A DNA stretch of 64,000 nucleotides from Halopseudomonas bauzanensis (GCF_900114735.1 NZ_FOUA01000008.1:1-64000), one strand, 5' to 3'; positions 26,745 to 38,538 are shown, counted from the stretch's first letter. The notes: generated from the sequence alone by a model not told the origin. Numbers and translations: made by a program.

Positions 26745-26888
26745 GAGTGTCTCGCTTTCAGAGCTGAATGAAACGCGCAAGTGAGGTGCGACCGCTGCTG
26801 CAGCGCAGCGACGTGTCTAGCGTGGCACTATAGGAAGGCTGTGTTACGTGGCTATTGCAGTTTCAAGGCAGGAGCCTGGGAAGGGTAG

Positions 26889-26916
26889 ACGGGTCATGCT
26901 TCAGCGCATGACCCGT
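26889..26916 (-). terminator. Hairpin at the end of the ECF42/DGPF operon
   Basis: A perfect 11-bp stem, ACGGGTCATGC (26889-26899) with GCATGACCCGT (26906-26916), has a 6-base loop. It lies 55 bases beyond the last gene of the operon. A short T-run follows only in the plus direction. Confidence 0.5.
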
Positions 26917-26970
26917 TTCAGCCAGGGTTGTTTTCCCTGCTGACAGTTCCCGGCTGGGGGTGGAACAGGC

Positions 26971-27324
26971 TCACTCATCCAACAGCATGCGGAAGCCACC
27001 ATAGATCAGGCGCTTGCCGTCGAAGGGCATGGGATTGGCGTCTGGTTGCAGGCGGGGGTCCTCCATGACCTTGGCCATGCCGGCATCCCGTACCTCGCGG
27101 GAGGGCCATTCGATCCAGGCAAAGACCACCGTTTCCTCGGGCTGGCGCTTCACGGCCATGGAAAAAGATGTGGTCTGGCCCTCGGGCACATCATCACCCC
27201 AGCACTCCGTTACCCGCAGTGCGCCATGTTCCTTGAAGACCTGAGCAGCCAGGCGGGCGTGGTGGATATAGGCTTCCTGATTGACGGTGGGCACCGCGGC
27301 GACAAAGCCATCAATGTAGTTCAT
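26971..27324 (-). CDS. DUF1428 protein (YbaA-like)
   Basis: A 117-residue cytoplasmic protein of the DUF1428 family (dimeric alpha/beta ferredoxin-like fold, role unknown). It starts with MNYIDGFVAAVPT and has the family block WGDDVPEGQTTSF, then VVFAWIEWPS. It is the last of the genes downstream of the ECF sigma factor and lies 30 bases after the second DGPF gene. DUF1428 and YCII proteins share the dimeric ferredoxin-like fold, so related roles are possible. Confidence 0.9.
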   Translation of the reverse strand: MNYIDGFVAAVPTVNQEAYIHHARLAAQVFKEHGALRVTECWGDDVPEGQTTSFSMAVKRQPEETVVFAWIEWPSREVRDAGMAKVMEDPRLQPDANPMPFDGKRLIYGGFRMLLDE

Positions 27325-27354
27325 GTCGATCTCCTGTTCCGCTGTTCTGGATGT

Positions 27355-27714
27355 TCAGTCTTTCGGTGGTAGTTCACGGGTGGGCCGTACTTCGATACTG
27401 CCCAGGCGCGCCGGCGGAATGCGGCTGGCGAGTCGGATTGCGTCGTCCAGGTCATTGGCCTCGAGCAGGTAGAAGCCGGCGAGCTGCTCCTTGGTCTCGG
27501 CAAAGGGACCATCGGTAATCAGCGTCTCGCCGTTGCGCACCCGGATTGTGGTGGCGGTCGTTACGGGTTGCAGTGGCTGACCGGTGACGTACTTGCCCTC
27601 GGCGGTCAGCCGTTCGACCCCGGCGATGCATTCCTGGTTGAGGTCATGCCATTCCTGCTCGGTCATGGCTTCGATAAGGCTCTCCTGGTAGTACACCAGC
27701 GCGACATATTTCAT
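27355..27714 (-). CDS. DGPF/YCII-domain protein
   Basis: A 119-residue protein with the exact DGPF motif (ITDGPFAETKEQLAGF) that gives this family its name. It begins MKYVALVYYQE and has the conserved EANDLDDAIRLA helix. DGPF proteins are the conserved partners of ECF42 sigma factors; their biochemical role is unknown. The gene overlaps the 3' end of the upstream YCII-VOC gene by 4 bases, which implies coupled translation. Confidence 0.92.
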   Translation of the reverse strand: MKYVALVYYQESLIEAMTEQEWHDLNQECIAGVERLTAEGKYVTGQPLQPVTTATTIRVRNGETLITDGPFAETKEQLAGFYLLEANDLDDAIRLASRIPPARLGSIEVRPTRELPPKD

Positions 27715-28565
27715 GGTGCGTTAACCTCCTCTGTGTTTGCGTTTTGGGGACATTGACCGGTGCCGTAACCGATCATCCAATGGGTGCCGAAGCGGTCGGT
27801 GGTCATGCCGAAGCGCTTGGCCCAGAAGGTTTCTTCGAAGGGCATGATCGTTTGACCGCCCTGCTGCAACTGATCGAATACTTCGGCGGCGCGTTCCAGG
27901 GTGTCGAACTCCAGATGGACGCAGCTGCCCTGCATCGCCTGATGACAATCGCCAGCCATGTCTGCGCCCATCAGGCGCCGGCCACGAATGTTCAGGGAGG
28001 CGTGGATGATCCGGTCGGCCAGCTCGGCCGGCACTTCCGCGGCGGCGGGCGTTTCACCATAGGGAATCATGGCTTCCAGGACGCCGCCGGTGACCTGCTG
28101 GTAGAAGGTCATGGCTTCACGGCAGTTGCCGGGGAATGACAGGTGGATGTTCAGTTCCATCGGCAGCCTGGTGTGACGCTGATGCTCATCCTTGAGCGCA
28201 CCGGGTTCGAAATCGCTTAGCTCGAAGTAGCGCCGTAGCTCCAGGGTGACGTTGCCATTGCTGTCTTCGCATGGCCACTGCTTGGCCCAGTCGATGGCCT
28301 CTTCCAGGGAATCCACTTCCAGCACAGAATAACCGGCCAGTTGGTCCGAGACGGGGGTGAAAGGGCCGCGGGTGACGGTGGCTTCACCGTTGCGAAAGGC
28401 GATGCGACAACCTTCGCTGGTGGGCCGGACGCCATTGCCAAACAGGAATACACCTGCCTGGATCATGCGCTCGTTGTAATCGAGCATGGCTCGATAGACC
28501 TGATCGGATGGCAACGAGCCTTTTTCGGTGTCCTCGTCCGCTTTGCGCATCAGCATGAATTTCAT
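27711..28565 (-). CDS. Fusion of DGPF/YCII domain and PhnB-like VOC domain
   Basis: A 284-residue protein of two parts. Residues 1-115 are a YCII/DGPF domain with TRGPFTPVSDQLAGY in place of a canonical DGPF motif. Residues about 136-270 are a glyoxalase/VOC domain of the PhnB type (LNIHLSFPGNCREAMTFYQ, and a C-terminal WAKRFGMTTDRFGTHW). The VOC domain may bind a metal or small ligand. It is the first gene after the ECF42 sigma gene and is preceded by a candidate ECF42 promoter at 28600-28628. Confidence 0.9.
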   Translation of the reverse strand: MKFMLMRKADEDTEKGSLPSDQVYRAMLDYNERMIQAGVFLFGNGVRPTSEGCRIAFRNGEATVTRGPFTPVSDQLAGYSVLEVDSLEEAIDWAKQWPCEDSNGNVTLELRRYFELSDFEPGALKDEHQRHTRLPMELNIHLSFPGNCREAMTFYQQVTGGVLEAMIPYGETPAAAEVPAELADRIIHASLNIRGRRLMGADMAGDCHQAMQGSCVHLEFDTLERAAEVFDQLQQGGQTIMPFEETFWAKRFGMTTDRFGTHWMIGYGTGQCPQNANTEEVNAP

Positions 28566-28599
28566 TTTTATCGCTCTCCTCTGGTGGGTAGTTACCCTT

Positions 28600-28628
28600 G
28601 AGTCGTGCGGATGTGAACCAGATCGACA
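28600..28628 (-). promoter_or_regulatory. Candidate ECF42 sigma-factor promoter
   Basis: On the minus strand TGTCGA (28628-28623) and CGACTC (28605-28600) are separated by 17 bases. This agrees with the bipartite TGTCGA / CGA(T)C promoter known for ECF42 sigma factors. It lies 34 bases before the ATG of the YCII-VOC gene and between that gene and the sigma gene itself. Confidence 0.6.
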
Positions 28629-28654
28629 GCGGTATCGACTTTCTGATGAAGTTT

Positions 28655-29911
28655 TTATGATCGGCTGGCGAGTTGCTCTTCCAGTAGGCGCAGTTGGCGC
28701 GCCAGAAAACGCCGTTCCGGCTCCTGTACCACCAGTGTGAGTGCTTGCTGGTAGGCCAGTCGGGCCGATTCGAGGTCGCCCGCACGGCGCAGCAGATCGG
28801 CGCGCGCTGCATGAAACAGGTGATAGCTGAGGACTTCTTTGCTGGAGTTGAGTTGCTCCAGCAGCCGCAACCCGTCCTGCGGTGAGTCGCGCATGGCCAC
28901 CGCCACAGCCCGGTTAAGGGTTATTACCGCGGACGGTTGTTGCCGGTGCAGGGCGTCGTAGAGCAGGACGATCCGCTTCCAGTTGGTGTCATTGGCGCTC
29001 TTGGCGGTAGCGTGTTCCGCTGCGATGGAAGCCTGCAGGGTGTAAGGAGCGACGGGCGTGAGGCGTAGCGCCTGGGCCAGCCAATCAAGGCCGAGGCGAA
29101 TATCCTTCTGGCGCCAGAGGCTGCGATCCTGCTGTTCCAGCGTGACCAGTTCGCCATCCTGGTCCTGGCGGGCATCCCGGCGCGAGTGCTGCAGATACAT
29201 CAGCGCGGCGAGCCCGAACACCTCTCCGTGAGGCAGCAGCCGAGCGAGTGATTCGGCCAACTGGATGGCCTCATCCACGAGGCTGACATCGAGGATATGC
29301 TGCCCTTCGCTACGTGAGTAGCCTTCATTGAAAACGAGGTAGATCACCTTGAGCACATCGGGGAGCCGTTGCGGCAGCTCATGCTGGTCCGGCACCTTGT
29401 AGGGAATGCCGGCATCGCGGATCTTGCGTTTGGCGCGGACGATGCGCTGCGCCAGAGTGGTGGGTCGCTGCAGCAGGGCACGGGCAACCTGCTCGGTAGT
29501 GAGGCCGCACATTTCCCGCAGGGTCAGCGCTACCCGCGCTTCCATGGCCAGCGCTGGATGGCAGCAGGTGAACAGCAATCGCAGCAGATCATCATCGATG
29601 GGTGTTTCGTCAGCTTCCACCGTCGATGGGTCGTCGTCAGACTCCACCAGATGGGCATGGCGGCGCACTGTCTGGTTGCGGCGGATCTGGTCGATGCCGC
29701 GCCGGTGGCCGGTGCTGATCAGCCACGCGGTGGGGTTATCCGGAATGCCATTCTGCGGCCATTGCCGTAGAGCCGCTATGAAGGCTTCCTGCAGACACTC
29801 CTCGGCCAGATTGAAGTCGTTGAGCAAGCGGATCAGCGTCGCCAGGACCCGGCGCGAATGGTCCCGATAAATCTGCTCGATGTGGGCGGGAGAAGCGGGC
29901 ATGACACTCAT
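28655..29911 (-). CDS. ECF42-group RNA polymerase sigma factor with long C-terminal extension
   Basis: A 418-residue sigma factor. Region 2 (residues about 12-80, with EECLQEAFIAALRQWP) and region 4 (about 115-170, with LTLREMCGLTTEQVARAL) are followed by an extension of about 230 residues with helical repeats (NPTAWLIS is between the regions; YLQHSRRDAR lies in the extension). This tail replaces an anti-sigma factor and defines the ECF42 group. The start at 29911 aligns with region 2; the open frame extends further upstream without homology. It is followed by two DGPF genes, its standard partners. Confidence 0.9.
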   Translation of the reverse strand: MSVMPASPAHIEQIYRDHSRRVLATLIRLLNDFNLAEECLQEAFIAALRQWPQNGIPDNPTAWLISTGHRRGIDQIRRNQTVRRHAHLVESDDDPSTVEADETPIDDDLLRLLFTCCHPALAMEARVALTLREMCGLTTEQVARALLQRPTTLAQRIVRAKRKIRDAGIPYKVPDQHELPQRLPDVLKVIYLVFNEGYSRSEGQHILDVSLVDEAIQLAESLARLLPHGEVFGLAALMYLQHSRRDARQDQDGELVTLEQQDRSLWRQKDIRLGLDWLAQALRLTPVAPYTLQASIAAEHATAKSANDTNWKRIVLLYDALHRQQPSAVITLNRAVAVAMRDSPQDGLRLLEQLNSSKEVLSYHLFHAARADLLRRAGDLESARLAYQQALTLVVQEPERRFLARQLRLLEEQLASRS

Positions 29912-30005
29912 AGTCGATAGCTCATCTGTCGTGAACTGCAGTATGGCAAGGCTTGCTGCGAATATTGAGCCTATATTGATCTGACACCCTTTTGCTACCG
30001 GAACC

Positions 30006-30467
30006 ATGATGCCCAAGCAGCCATCCGCAGCCGAACAACGCGCCATACTCGAGCGGCTCGATAAGTTCAGCCGTTTCACTGATAGCAGCATTGGTCTGCC
30101 TTTCACGCGGTTCAAGATCGGAATCGAGGCCATTATTGGCCTGGTGCCGGGTATTGGTGATCTGATTGGCTTGATAATGTCTGGCTACGTGCTGTTGGAA
30201 GCACAGCGGGCGGGGGCGAGTAGCAAGGTGAAGCGGCAGATGCTGCGTAACATCGGCATCGACTTTGTTGGTGGCCTGATACCGGTGGTGGGGGATGCCT
30301 TCGATGCTATCTACAAGGCCAATACACGCAATACTCGCCTGCTGAGAAACTATCTGAACGAGCAACTCGCCATAGAGCCGCCCCCGGCAACTTTTCCCTG
30401 GAAGGTATTGGTTGGTTTGTCTGTGCTGTTTGCCGTGGTTATTGGCGGGGTGGTGATATTGCTGTGA
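30006..30467 (+). CDS. DUF4112-family membrane protein
   Basis: A 153-residue protein with hydrophobic stretches at about residues 38-60 (GIEAIIGLVPGIGDLIGL), 83-97 and 133-153. The repeated LVPGIGDLIG and LIPVVGDAFD motifs define DUF4112. It is probably an integral inner-membrane protein with unknown role. It stands alone, divergent from the sigma factor gene. Two adjacent ATG codons (30006 and 30009) are possible starts. Confidence 0.9.
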   Translation: MMPKQPSAAEQRAILERLDKFSRFTDSSIGLPFTRFKIGIEAIIGLVPGIGDLIGLIMSGYVLLEAQRAGASSKVKRQMLRNIGIDFVGGLIPVVGDAFDAIYKANTRNTRLLRNYLNEQLAIEPPPATFPWKVLVGLSVLFAVVIGGVVILL

Positions 30468-30549
30468 AAGCGGGGAAGTTGATCAGGTTATATTGAGTCC
30501 CGCTTGCATGAATACACCTCTCACTTGTTCCGCGCAGCAACCGTCTGGC

Positions 30550-31038
30550 TCAGCTGTTCACCGACCTCTGGGCGAACTGTTCCTGAATCAGCTGCTCGAG
30601 CCTGGCGCTCAACCGCTTGCGCAATTCCGCCTCGATCACCGGCAAGATCTCGTCGATCACATCCTGCATGACCAGTTGCGCTTCGGCCTGCAGGCGAGCC
30701 TCCATTCGTACCTCCCGCGCGCCAGTATGCAGCCCGCCGGATGAGGGCTGTTGCATGCTCTGCTGCAGCAACTGCTCAAGATGCACTCGCTCGCCGGCGA
30801 GGCGGGCCAGTGATTCGTAGGGGAGGAAAGGATTTACCTTGAGGGAAGCAGGCGCTGCCGCTGGCGTGACAACGGGCGGCGCGTCACTGCCGGAGGTGAT
30901 GATGTCCTGCAAGAGAGGAATGTCGAGCTGTAGGTCTGGTTGCTGATCCGTCCCGGAGGAAGGCTCATCCAGCAATGTGCGGATGGACTCCAGGTCTTTC
31001 AGCAAGCGAGACGGGTCCGTTGGTTCGCGCTGCGTCAT
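30550..31038 (-). CDS. Hypothetical protein encoded next to holC
   Basis: A 162-residue soluble protein with a disordered N-terminal half rich in Pro, Ala and Asp. The C-terminal half (about residues 80-160) is helical and charged, with MEARLQAEAQLVMQDVIDEI and repeated Leu-Glu heptads suggesting a coiled coil. It starts 3 bases after the stop of holC, so the two are co-transcribed; this neighbour is common in pseudomonads. A role with DNA polymerase III chi is possible only by context. Confidence 0.75.
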   Translation of the reverse strand: MTQREPTDPSRLLKDLESIRTLLDEPSSGTDQQPDLQLDIPLLQDIITSGSDAPPVVTPAAAPASLKVNPFLPYESLARLAGERVHLEQLLQQSMQQPSSGGLHTGAREVRMEARLQAEAQLVMQDVIDEILPVIEAELRKRLSARLEQLIQEQFAQRSVNS

Positions 31039-31041
31039 ACA

Positions 31042-31473
31042 TCATCCTGCTATCCGTATCTGATGTGTGCTCAGAGGATAGCCCCGTTTGCGGTAAAAAC
31101 GAAATCGTTCCCGCCCCGGAACCAGGATTGGGTCGTGTTCGACCAATATTTCCGCCAGACGGTTGAAGCGGCTGAAGAAATCGGGGGTGTCATCGCTGAG
31201 ATTGATCAGCAGATCATGGTGGGGTGTCGGATCATCTCCCCAGCCACAGACCACCGCCTCGTTAGGTTGGTCGGCATGCAGGGCGTGCGGCAGAAAGCTG
31301 TCTGCCCGGAATGACCACAGCAAGTCGTCCAGCTGGCTGGCCTCGGCCTCGTCCGCGCAATGCAAATAGACATGCCGGCTCTGCTGCCAGGCCTTGTGCG
31401 CCAGGCGGCAGGCATATTGCAGGCGGGCGTCGGGGCTGGGGCTGTTGAGGATGTAGAAGTCGATTCGGGTCAT
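31042..31473 (-). CDS. holC: DNA polymerase III subunit chi
   Basis: A 143-residue protein matching HolC. It starts MTRIDFYIL, then CRLAHKAWQQSRHVYL, the LDDLLWSF.ADSFLPH segment and the INLSDD motif. Chi links the clamp loader to single-strand DNA-binding protein during lagging-strand synthesis. It lies downstream of pepA, the usual order in this family. The valyl-tRNA synthetase gene that often follows is replaced here by the hypothetical gene at 30550-31038. Confidence 0.93.
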   Translation of the reverse strand: MTRIDFYILNSPSPDARLQYACRLAHKAWQQSRHVYLHCADEAEASQLDDLLWSFRADSFLPHALHADQPNEAVVCGWGDDPTPHHDLLINLSDDTPDFFSRFNRLAEILVEHDPILVPGRERFRFYRKRGYPLSTHQIRIAG

Positions 31474-31634
31474 GGGTGCCGTTGGTTGTGGGAAGTGCGG
31501 TTAGGTTCCGGAAATATCGACGGCTCGGCGTTCGTGTGTTGCCAGCTCCGGTAGCGCCGGTCACAGACACGCGGCAAGTACATCCCTGTAGCTCGCGATA
31601 GCCATCCCTGGCTATCGACGGTCTAGGTCTGGCG

Positions 31635-34438
<2,804 letters not shown>

Positions 34439-34452
<14 letters not shown>

Positions 34453-35500
34453 TCGCCATATCGGCAAATCGATCTTCCTCAGTGTGCTGACGGTGGCGCT
34501 GATCATTGTTGGCCTGGATCTGCTGTTCGCCTATATCAGCGAGCTGGAAGACCTGGAAGGCAACTATGGTGCTATCGAAGCGCTGACCTATATCTTCCTG
34601 ACCAGCCCGCGCCGCCTCTACGAGCTGTTGCCGATGGCGGCATTGGTCGGTTGCCTGATCGGGCTGGGCACGCTGGCAAGCAATTCGGAGCTGACCGTCA
34701 TGCGTGCCTCGGGCGTCTCCATCGCCCGGATCATGGGCGCGGTACTCAAGCCGCTGCTGGTGCTGATGGTGGCCGGCGTGCTGCTGGGCGAGTATGTCGC
34801 GCCCTACAGTGAAAACCTGGCGGAAAGTCGGCGGGCGCTGGCGGTTGGCAGCGGCGACGCGGTCAAATCCAAGGGGCTATGGCACCGTGAAGGTGACGAC
34901 TTCATCCATATCAATGCGGTGCAGCCCAACGGCGTGCTGCACGGCATCACCCGCTATCGCTTCGATGACCAGCGCGAACTGCTGGAGACCAGCTTCGCCC
35001 AGCGGGCCAGCGTTCAGGACGAGCATTGGTTGCTGGAAGAGGTCGCCACCACCTTGTTCGACGTTGATGGCACCAGTAGGGTCGAGCAACATGAGCAGCA
35101 GCGCTGGGATGTGGGATTGTCTCCACGGCTGCTGCGGGTGGTTCTGCTCGATCCTGACGTGCTGCCGCTGACCGGTATCTGGCACTACCAGAATTACCTT
35201 GCCGAGCAGGGCCTGAACAACAGCCAGTACTGGTTGGCATTCTGGAAAAAGCTGCTGCAGCCACTGACCACGGCGGCGCTGGTCTTCGTTGCCATTTCCT
35301 TCATCTTCGGCCCGCTGCGCTCGGTCACACTGGGGCAGCGCGTCTTTACCGGGGTGCTGGTTGGTTTCAGCTTCCGTATTCTGCAGGATCTGTTGGGGCC
35401 ATCCAGTCTGGTATTCGGTTTCTCGCCATTGATCGCGGTGGTACTACCTATCCTGATACTGGTCGTGATGGGTGGCTGGTTGATGCGTCGAGCGGGCTGA
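34439..35500 (+). CDS. lptG: LPS export permease LptG
   Basis: A 353-residue partner of LptF with the same three-helix, jellyroll, three-helix layout. It begins MRLLDRHIGKSIF; ATG 34439 has GGGAGA upstream and overlaps lptF, so production of the two is coupled. C-terminal helices (LVFVAISFIFGPLR, VGFSFRILQDL) are typical. The gene is followed by a palindromic hairpin with stems at 35563-35572 and 35584-35593. Confidence 0.94.
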
Positions 35501-35562
35501 GCCTGATCATCCGCTGGGCAACTTATTGCACAGCGGATCATTGATAATCCTGTTGCGGCGAT

Positions 35563-35593
35563 CCTGCAGGCCGTATTCTGAAAGGCCTGCAGG
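35563..35593. terminator. Hairpin downstream of lptG
   Basis: A perfect 10-bp stem, CCTGCAGGCC with GGCCTGCAGG, and an 11-base loop. There is no U-tract, so it may be a Rho-assisted 3' end or mRNA-stabilising structure. Confidence 0.4.
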
Positions 35594-35597
35594 GCAA

Positions 35598-35637
35598 TGC
35601 GCAAGAACTTGCACAGCTTTGCGCAACTTCTTGCGCA
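35598..35637. promoter_or_regulatory. Candidate enhancer-binding site upstream of hcp
   Basis: A perfect 10-bp inverted repeat, TGCGCAAGAA (35598-35607) and TTCTTGCGCA (35628-35637), encloses a further TTGCGCA. Its centre is about 105 bases upstream of the sigma-54-like -24 element at 35722, the usual distance for a bacterial enhancer-binding protein such as VasH. Confidence 0.5.
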
Positions 35638-35721
35638 GTTTCATGTGATGGTGTTCACAGTAGCTTGGCTGGGCTTGCCAGATTATTAGTAACCTACTGA
35701 TTTATATTAACTATTTTTAGC

Positions 35722-35737
35722 TGGCACGGCTCTTGTA
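35722..35737 (+). promoter_or_regulatory. Candidate sigma-54 promoter of hcp
   Basis: TGGCACG, 4 bases, TTGTA matches the sigma-54 consensus TGGCACG-N4-TTGCA except for one base in the -12 GC element. It lies 55 bases before hcp. Sigma-54 control of hcp is established for several T6SS loci. Confidence 0.65.
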
Positions 35738-35791
35738 ATACGTCTGGTCCCGGATCGTTGTGATCCACTCAATCCAGGCAAGGAGAGCATC

Positions 35792-36310
35792 ATGCCAACA
35801 CCCGCGTATATGACCATCGAAGGCACCAAGCAGGGCCTCATTACCGCCGGTACCTTCACCGAAGATTCGGTCGGCAACATTTTCCAGGAAGGTCATGAAG
35901 ATCAGATCCTGGTTCAGGCCTTCGATCATCAGGTCATCATTCCCCGCGATCCGCAATCCGGCCAGCCGACCGGCCAGCGCGTCCACAAGCCGCTGATGAT
36001 CACCAAGGTCTTCGACAAGTCCTCCCCGCTGATCTTCAACTCGCTGACTTCCGGCGAGCGCCTGAACAAGTGCCGCCTGGAATGGTACCGCACCTCATCC
36101 ACAGGCACTCAGGAGCACTACTTCACCATCGAACTGCATGACGCCATCATCGTGGATGTGCAGTCGCGCATGCCGAATTGCCAGGATCCGAACCTGTCGC
36201 ACTTCACCCATCTGGAAGACGTCTATTTCACCTACCGCAAGATCGTCTGGACCCACGAAGTATCCGGCACTTCCGGTTCTGATGACTGGCGTACCCCGAT
36301 CTCTGCCTGA
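35792..36310 (+). CDS. hcp: T6SS tube protein Hcp
   Basis: A 172-residue Hcp (haemolysin-coregulated protein) that stacks as hexameric rings to form the inner tube of a type VI secretion system and may carry small effectors. The family features MPTPAYMTIEG, GLITAG, the HKPLMITKVFDKSSP block and the C-terminal ITWTHE-like segment (KIVWTHE) are present. It resembles the 172-residue Hcp of P. aeruginosa secretion systems other than H1. GGAGAG precedes the ATG. It is followed by a strong terminator, so it can be made in excess over vgrG. Confidence 0.95.
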   Translation: MPTPAYMTIEGTKQGLITAGTFTEDSVGNIFQEGHEDQILVQAFDHQVIIPRDPQSGQPTGQRVHKPLMITKVFDKSSPLIFNSLTSGERLNKCRLEWYRTSSTGTQEHYFTIELHDAIIVDVQSRMPNCQDPNLSHFTHLEDVYFTYRKIVWTHEVSGTSGSDDWRTPISA

Positions 36311-36327
36311 GCCGCGCAGTAATCGAT

Positions 36328-36360
36328 GCCATCGACCGGAATTCCGGTCGATGGCTTTTT
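36328..36360 (+). terminator. Rho-independent terminator after hcp
   Basis: A perfect 12-bp stem, GCCATCGACCGG (36328-36339) with CCGGTCGATGGC (36344-36355), has an AATT loop and is followed by TTTTT. It should limit read-through from hcp into vgrG. Confidence 0.92.
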
Positions 36361-36453
36361 CCATGACATGCAAGGAGCTTCTGGAAAACGCAACGCGTCA
36401 CCCGGCATGGTCACGCGCGATGGTTTTCCAGAGTCTCCAAGAAGGAACACAGG

Positions 36454-38538
36454 ATGTTCGCCCCGGCCAATACCGCGCACTTCAGCCTCGCCATTCCGCA
36501 CCTGGAACACGACTTCAAGGTGCTGGCCTTCCAAGGCACCGAAGCCATCAGCCAGCCTTATTGCTTTGAGCTGGACCTGGTCAGCGAACGGCCGGACCTG
36601 GATATCGAAGGGTTATTGCACCAGCCGGCATTTCTCAGTTACGCCGGCCCGGACCAAGGCGTGCACGGCCTGATCCACAGCGTCGCCCAAGGCGAATCCG
36701 GCAAACGCCTGACCCGCTATCGCATCACCCTGGTCCCTCGGCTGGCCTATCTGCAGCACGCCACCAACCAGCGCATCTTCCAGCACCGCACTGTGCCGCA
36801 GATCATCACCGAGGTGCTCAAGGGCCACGGCATTTTCACTGATTCGTTCCGCTTCCAATTGCGCGAAGACGGGCCCGAGCGGATCTACTGCACCCAGTAC
36901 AACGAAACCGACCTGCACTTCATCCAGCGTTTATGTGAAGAAGAAGGCATCCACTACCACTTCCAGCACAGCCCCGAAGGCCACCAGCTGGTGTTCGGCG
37001 AAGACCAGACCGTCTTCCCCAAACTGACCCCGACCCGCTTCAACCAGGGCAGCGGCATGGTCGCCGACGAGCCGGTCATCAAACGCTTCAACCTGCGCCT
37101 GCAAACCCGCCCCAGCCACGTCAGCCGCCGCGACTACAACTTCGAAAAGCCGCGCCTGCTGATGGAAAGCAAAGCGCAAAGCGAAGCCCTGCCCACCCTG
37201 GAAGACTACGACTACCCCGGCCGTTTCCAAGACCGCACCCGCGGCCAACACCTGGCCACCAGAACCCTCGAAGCCCACCGCAGCGACTACCGTGTAGCGC
37301 AAGGCGACAGCGACCAGCCAACCCTGATCAGCGGCCACTTTCTGGCCCTGACCGAGCACCCACGCCAGGAATGGAATGATCTCTGGCTGCTGACCTCTGT
37401 GACCCACGAAGGCAAACAGCCCCAAGTGTTGGAAGAATCGGTGACCAGCGTCACCAACCCCGGGGATGACTTCACCCAGGGCTACCGCAACACCTTCACC
37501 GCCACCCCTTGGGACGTGATCTTTCGACCGCCAACGCAGCACAAGAAGCACCCCATCAACGGCACCCAAACCGCGGTCGTCACCGGCCCCGAAACCGAAG
37601 AGATCCACTGCGACGAACACGGCCGCGTCAAAGTCCAGTTCCACTGGGACCGTCAAGGCCAGGCCAACGACAAAACCAGTTGCTGGCTCCGCGTCGCCAG
37701 TAACTGGGCCGGCGACCGCTACGGCGGCATCGCCATCCCAAGGATAGGCATGGAAGTGCTGGTCACCTTCCTCGAAGGTGACCCCGATCAACCGCTGATC
37801 ACCGGTTGCCTGTACCACAAGACCCACCAGGTCCCGTACAGCCTGCCGGAGCACAAAACTCGCAGCGTCTTTAAAACCCTCAGCAGCCCCGGCGGCGACG
37901 GCTTCAACGAGCTGCGTATCGAAGACAAGGCTGGCGAAGAACAGATCTTCATCCACGCCCAGCGCGACTGGGATCAGAACATCCAGAACGACCAACATAT
38001 CCGCGTCGGCAATGAGCGCCACGACCGCGTCGAAGCCAACAGCTACACCGAGCTGCTGGCCGAAGAACACCGCACCACCCATGCCGACCGCAAAACCGAA
38101 ATCAAGGCCGATGACCACCTGACCGTCGCCAATAACCAGCACGTCAAACTCGGCACTGCACATCTGCTGGCCGCCGGTCGCGAAATACACCTCAAGGCCG
38201 GCCAGAAAATGGTTATCGAAGCCGGCATGGAAATCACCCTTAAAGCCGGCGGCAGTTTCATCAAGATCGATCCCAGCGGAGTCACTTTGGTCGGGCCACA
38301 GGTGCGGATGAACTCGGGTGGCAGTCCGGCAAATGGCAGCGGCGTTTCGGCGTTGCTTCCGACAATCGCGGGCGCCGCGGATTCAGACGCCGCAGGTCAG
38401 ATCACTCAATGGCCATTGGCAAATAGTCCGGAGCGGTTAGTAGCGGCTGCGAAAGACAACTTGCTGCTGAGCAGCCAATGTCACCGTCAGCCTGACGGCA
38501 ACTGTTCGCTGGAGGCGTGCCCATGCCTGAGCAACTGA
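36454..38538 (+). CDS. vgrG: T6SS spike protein VgrG
   Basis: A 694-residue VgrG that forms the trimeric tip of the T6SS tube. The gp27-like part (about residues 1-380) has the block FQLREDGPERIYCTQYNETDLHFIQRLCEEEG split over residues 131-165. The gp5-like OB fold follows (HGRVKVQFHWDRQG, then CWLRVAS.WAG and GIAIPRIGMEV), and then the needle repeats (DHLTVANNQHVKLG). After about residue 620 a unique tail of some 70 residues with several Cys (CHRQPDG, CSLEACPC) probably helps bind the cognate adaptor or effector. It overlaps the DUF4123 gene by 16 bases. Confidence 0.95.
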   Translation: MFAPANTAHFSLAIPHLEHDFKVLAFQGTEAISQPYCFELDLVSERPDLDIEGLLHQPAFLSYAGPDQGVHGLIHSVAQGESGKRLTRYRITLVPRLAYLQHATNQRIFQHRTVPQIITEVLKGHGIFTDSFRFQLREDGPERIYCTQYNETDLHFIQRLCEEEGIHYHFQHSPEGHQLVFGEDQTVFPKLTPTRFNQGSGMVADEPVIKRFNLRLQTRPSHVSRRDYNFEKPRLLMESKAQSEALPTLEDYDYPGRFQDRTRGQHLATRTLEAHRSDYRVAQGDSDQPTLISGHFLALTEHPRQEWNDLWLLTSVTHEGKQPQVLEESVTSVTNPGDDFTQGYRNTFTATPWDVIFRPPTQHKKHPINGTQTAVVTGPETEEIHCDEHGRVKVQFHWDRQGQANDKTSCWLRVASNWAGDRYGGIAIPRIGMEVLVTFLEGDPDQPLITGCLYHKTHQVPYSLPEHKTRSVFKTLSSPGGDGFNELRIEDKAGEEQIFIHAQRDWDQNIQNDQHIRVGNERHDRVEANSYTELLAEEHRTTHADRKTEIKADDHLTVANNQHVKLGTAHLLAAGREIHLKAGQKMVIEAGMEITLKAGGSFIKIDPSGVTLVGPQVRMNSGGSPANGSGVSALLPTIAGAADSDAAGQITQWPLANSPERLVAAAKDNLLLSSQCHRQPDGNCSLEACPCLSN

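Noticed and set aside
36931-38190. Long reading frame antisense to vgrG
   Set aside because: It is the low-stop complement of a GC-rich gene; vgrG itself is unmistakable and the antisense product resembles nothing.
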